Source: Patescibacteria group bacterium (GTDB lineage Bacteria; Patescibacteriota; Minisyncoccia; UBA6257; JAAZHW01). Taken from it: DNA of 15,402 nucleotides. The stretch is taken from assembly GCA_022711075.1 (NCBI GenBank), contig JAKLFS010000005.1, forward strand, positions 3,769 through 19,170, in the 5' to 3' direction. Each line of letters begins with the position of its first letter. Within the stretch, counting starts at the first letter, position 1. The notes below the pieces were generated by a model. The model saw only the letters and a program-made list of their open reading frames with translations, was not told the origin of the DNA and made no database searches. The position numbers and the translations under genes were made by a program. Below are positions 13,576 to 15,402 of this stretch, in pieces.

Positions 13576-14027
13576 AGGTCTTTCACATTTTGCCCTTGTT
13601 CAGTCAAAAAGAAGGCGCTGAATATAAGTTAAAAGCTTATAGCTGCGCGAATCTCGGCGGCACTGTCTTTGTCGGATCGTTCCGCAAAGTCCAGCTGATG
13701 CATTTTACTCCTCCCGACACTCGTCGGGGTAGCTTGCCAATAAAAGCAATCGTTTAACCGCGTTTCCAAATTTCGGTTAACGACTTCTTTTATCCAATAG
13801 CCATAAAAATGCAGTAAAATCCATCAGTTCGCCGATTCCTAAACAGCCAGCGTCTTCTTACTCCGATAGGGCCAACGGTGGGGGCCACCTCTCCGGACAG
13901 TAAAGCAGATATATCCCAACACGCAGGAGATTGTCGCTTCTTCTCACGCAGAAGTTTACTGCCCTCGGAGATCATCGTTTCTCGCCCCCTGGAGCGCCGT
14001 GCTTTGCACTGGCGCTCCATTTTTTTT
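13576..14027 (+). ncRNA. Unidentified structured noncoding RNA, about 450 nt
   Basis: This unit lies between a consensus promoter and a strong intrinsic terminator and has no credible reading frame. Helices found by eye: 13615-13618/13645-13648 with 13623-13628/13636-13641; 13649-13659/13830-13838 (nine pairs, 2-nt bulge); 13667-13676/13681-13689; 13693-13699/13823-13829 and 13702-13709/13813-13820 (15 pairs around a 2x2 internal loop); 13713-13718/13723-13728; 13740-13760/13774-13793 (two stems split by a 3x3 loop); 13891-13904/13955-13970 (CTCCG/CGGAG and CAGTAAA/TTTACTG). The nested long-range helices enclose a multibranch domain. I see no tRNA-like T-loop or terminal CCA (tmRNA), no GAGGAAAGUCC (RNase P RNA) and no SRP domain IV. 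Function is unknown. Confidence 0.7.
13990..14027 (+). terminator. Strong intrinsic terminator of the noncoding RNA
   Basis: GGAGCGCC-GTGC (13991-14002) pairs with GCAC-GGCGCTCC (14006-14018, one bulged T) around a TTT loop, and T13990/A14019 extend the stem. Eight T residues follow (14020-14027). The orientation fits transcription from the promoter at 13542-13569. Confidence 0.95.
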
Positions 14028-14039
14028 ACTGTTTCAGTG

Positions 14040-14048
14040 TGATATAAT
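14040..14048 (+). promoter_or_regulatory. Extended -10 promoter for the glycosyltransferase-galT unit
   Basis: TGATATAAT is a perfect extended -10 element. The T-tract of the preceding terminator occupies the -35 position. Initiation near 14055 would give a leader of about 18 nt with no Shine-Dalgarno motif before the ATG at 14073. The surrounding 12-mer is identical to that before secY. Confidence 0.65.
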
Positions 14049-14072
14049 TAGTAAGATTAATAAAAAATAATT

Positions 14073-14819
14073 ATGGCCAAGCCCTATTTATCGGTTATCA
14101 TTCCAGCTTATAATGAATCCAAAAGCATTGCGGTAACGCTTTTTGACATTGATAAGTATTTGGCGCAGATGGATTATTCCTACGAAATTCTTGTTGTTAA
14201 TGACGGATCCAAGGATAACACCGCTGAGATTGTTGATAAGCTTACTCCAGTTATTAAAAATCTGGTTCTGATTGATAATCAGCAGAACAAAGGCAAAGGC
14301 GGCGTGATCAGACAGGGAATGCTTGAGGCTAAGGGTACGATAAGAGTTTTCACCGATGCCGACAATGCGACGAGCATTGATCAAATTAATAAACTCCTGC
14401 CGCATTTCAAAGAAGATTATCAGGTGGTGATCGGTTCGCGGGCGGCTGAGGGAGCGGAGCTGGCCGTCAGACAGCCGTTTTGGAAATTCCTGCTCGGGAG
14501 AATGGGGAATTTATTCATCCGGCTGATGGTTTTGCCTGGGGTAAAAGACACTCAGTGCGGATTCAAAGCTTTCACCGAAGAAGCGGCCGAAGCAGTTTTT
14601 TTGCGTACAACTATTTTCGGTTGGGGTTTTGACATTGAAGCCTTGGCGATTGCCAAACTTTTGGGTTATCGGATTAAAGAGGTTGGAATCAGATGGGTTA
14701 ATAATCCTGATTCTCGTGTTAAGCCGTCATCTTATTTAAAAGTTTTTCTGGAAACTATCAGAATAAGAGTGAATCTTTGGTGGAAAAAATACGGAAACGG
14801 AAACAGGAATAGCCTATGA
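14073..14819 (+). CDS. Family 2 glycosyltransferase, ALG5/DPM1-like
   Basis: A GT-A fold glycosyltransferase that probably moves a hexose from a nucleotide sugar to a polyprenyl phosphate or glycan. It has 248 residues. Motifs in order: SVIIPAYNES (7-16), ILVVNDGSKDNT (39-50, nucleotide site), NKGKGGVIRQG (72-82), FTDADNATS (93-101, the metal-binding DxD), VIGSR (119-123), VKDTQCGFKAF (157-167) and GWGFDIEALA (183-192). DTQCGFK and WGFDIE resemble dolichyl-phosphate glucosyl- and mannosyltransferases. No membrane segments were seen, so it is probably membrane-associated rather than integral. The donor and acceptor cannot be read from sequence. Its stop overlaps the next gene's start (ATGA). 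Confidence 0.9.
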   Translation: MAKPYLSVIIPAYNESKSIAVTLFDIDKYLAQMDYSYEILVVNDGSKDNTAEIVDKLTPVIKNLVLIDNQQNKGKGGVIRQGMLEAKGTIRVFTDADNATSIDQINKLLPHFKEDYQVVIGSRAAEGAELAVRQPFWKFLLGRMGNLFIRLMVLPGVKDTQCGFKAFTEEAAEAVFLRTTIFGWGFDIEALAIAKLLGYRIKEVGIRWVNNPDSRVKPSSYLKVFLETIRIRVNLWWKKYGNGNRNSL

Positions 14820-15402
14820 GAAAGAAAAAAGACGATAATCATTTGCATTATATTTCCGAGTTGCGGCAAGATCCGGCTTCCGGAGATTGGATTGTGATTG
14901 CCACGGCCCGAAACAAAAAATTCAGGGATTTGTTCATCAAGTCCCAAAAGCGTCAGATACCGCCACCGAAGAATTGTCCGTTTGAAAATCCGCAGGCCAC
15001 CGGTCATAAGGCGCCGGAATTAATCAAGTTTTTGCCCGCTAAAAAAGATTGGTTTTTGCAGATTTTTGAAAATAAGCATCCGGCTTTGCAACCGGAAAAT
15101 GTTTCGGTTGAAGAGCGCAAATTCGGGCCTTATGGAGTAATCAACGGCCGAGGCTATCATGAACTTTTATTGTTGCGCAATCACAGTAAGCCCTTAAGCG
15201 AATATTCAATTCAGGAAATCAAGGTTGTTTTGGCGGCCTTACAAGAACGTTACCAAAAAATCAGCCAGGACAAGAAAAATAAATACATTTCCATTTTTCA
15301 TAATTGGGGAGTCAGCGCCGGCGCCTCGCTTTATCATCCGCATCTGCAGATTATCGCCGTGCCGGTTATTCCACCAGCGATTAGGCATTCTTTGACCGGC
15401 GC
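14816..15402 (+). CDS. galT: Galactose-1-phosphate uridylyltransferase-like protein, 3'-truncated by the window edge
   Basis: GalT (HIT superfamily) exchanges UMP between UDP-glucose and galactose-1-phosphate. The visible part is 195 residues; the family is about 330-350. Motifs: LRQDPASGDWIVIA (16-29), CPFENP (54-59), RNHSKPL (121-127) and NWGVSAGASLYHPHLQI (163-179). His176 of the HPHLQ motif would be the nucleotidylated histidine. Of the E. coli zinc ligands, the equivalents of Cys52, His115 and His164 are present, but the second cysteine (CPFC) is glutamate. The ATG overlaps the glycosyltransferase stop by 3 nt, with CAGGAA upstream as a likely ribosome binding site. Other GalT/Apa-type nucleotidyltransferase activities remain possible. 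Confidence 0.88.
   Translation, partial: MRKKKDDNHLHYISELRQDPASGDWIVIATARNKKFRDLFIKSQKRQIPPPKNCPFENPQATGHKAPELIKFLPAKKDWFLQIFENKHPALQPENVSVEERKFGPYGVINGRGYHELLLLRNHSKPLSEYSIQEIKVVLAALQERYQKISQDKKNKYISIFHNWGVSAGASLYHPHLQIIAVPVIPPAIRHSLTG

Noticed and set aside
13790..14020. A 76-residue minus-strand open frame within the noncoding RNA region
   Set aside because: It begins inside the terminator hairpin, shows no recognisable domain, and runs against the strong + promoter and terminator. It is probably a by-product of the structured sequence.
13576..14027. tmRNA or RNase P RNA as the identity of the noncoding RNA
   Set aside because: No tRNA-like ends, T-loop GTTCRA or 3' CCA for tmRNA, in direct or permuted order. 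For RNase P RNA only a short AAAGTCC match (13686-13692) exists, with the other conserved blocks missing.
1..15402. CRISPR arrays, insertion sequences, tRNA genes or prophage parts
   Set aside because: No direct-repeat arrays, transposase motifs, terminal inverted repeats or cloverleaf sequences were seen on either strand.

Overview
The window is a bacterial chromosome segment of moderate GC content from what looks like a Candidate Phyla Radiation (Patescibacteria, most likely Parcubacteria-type) genome. The evidence is a compact S10-spc ribosomal-protein cluster with no rpmD (uL30) between rpsE and rplO, a known feature of this radiation; lysine-rich tails on several ribosomal proteins; and a predominance of AT-rich start regions without Shine-Dalgarno motifs. 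TGA is used as a stop (rplO, ruvX and the glycosyltransferase), which argues against the recoded Gracilibacteria/Absconditabacteria lineages. The exact lineage is inference. All recognised genes are on the + strand.

Bases 1-1202: the 3' part of tuf (EF-Tu) and rpsJ, 25 nt apart. Bases 1203-1367: a leader-like gap with a perfect 34-nt palindrome that resembles an intrinsic terminator and separates rpsJ from the rest of the S10 operon. Bases 1368-10181: rplC-rplD-rplW-rplB-rpsS-rplV-rpsC-rplP-rpmC-rpsQ-rplN-rplX-rplE-rpsN(Z)-rpsH-rplF-rplR-rpsE-rplO, tightly packed, with rpmC/rpsQ and rplX/rplE overlapping. Bases 10200-11480: secY, with its own extended -10 promoter candidate and a clear terminator behind it. 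Bases 11601-13545: an adenylate-kinase-like gene whose AMP-side residues are altered, then map and ruvX. The alpha-operon genes (infA, rpmJ, rpsM, rpsK, rpsD, rpoA, rplQ) that often follow map are absent here.

Bases 13546-14072 contain no credible protein gene. A consensus promoter (TTGACA, 16-nt spacer, TATAAT) overlaps the ruvX stop. About 450 nt later there is a strong GC-rich terminator with eight T residues. The sequence between can form several local hairpins and at least three long-range helices. I could not match it to tmRNA, RNase P RNA, 6S RNA or SRP RNA, so it is the best candidate for an undescribed element: a structured noncoding RNA transcribed as its own unit.

Bases 14073-15402: an ALG5/DPM1-like family 2 glycosyltransferase with an extended -10 promoter identical over 12 nt to the one before secY. 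It overlaps (ATGA) a galactose-1-phosphate uridylyltransferase-like gene that runs off the end. This pair probably works in nucleotide-sugar and surface-glycan metabolism. The rest of the window serves translation (ribosome, EF-Tu), protein export (SecY), N-terminal methionine removal (MetAP), nucleotide balance and, for RuvX/YqgF, nucleic-acid processing.
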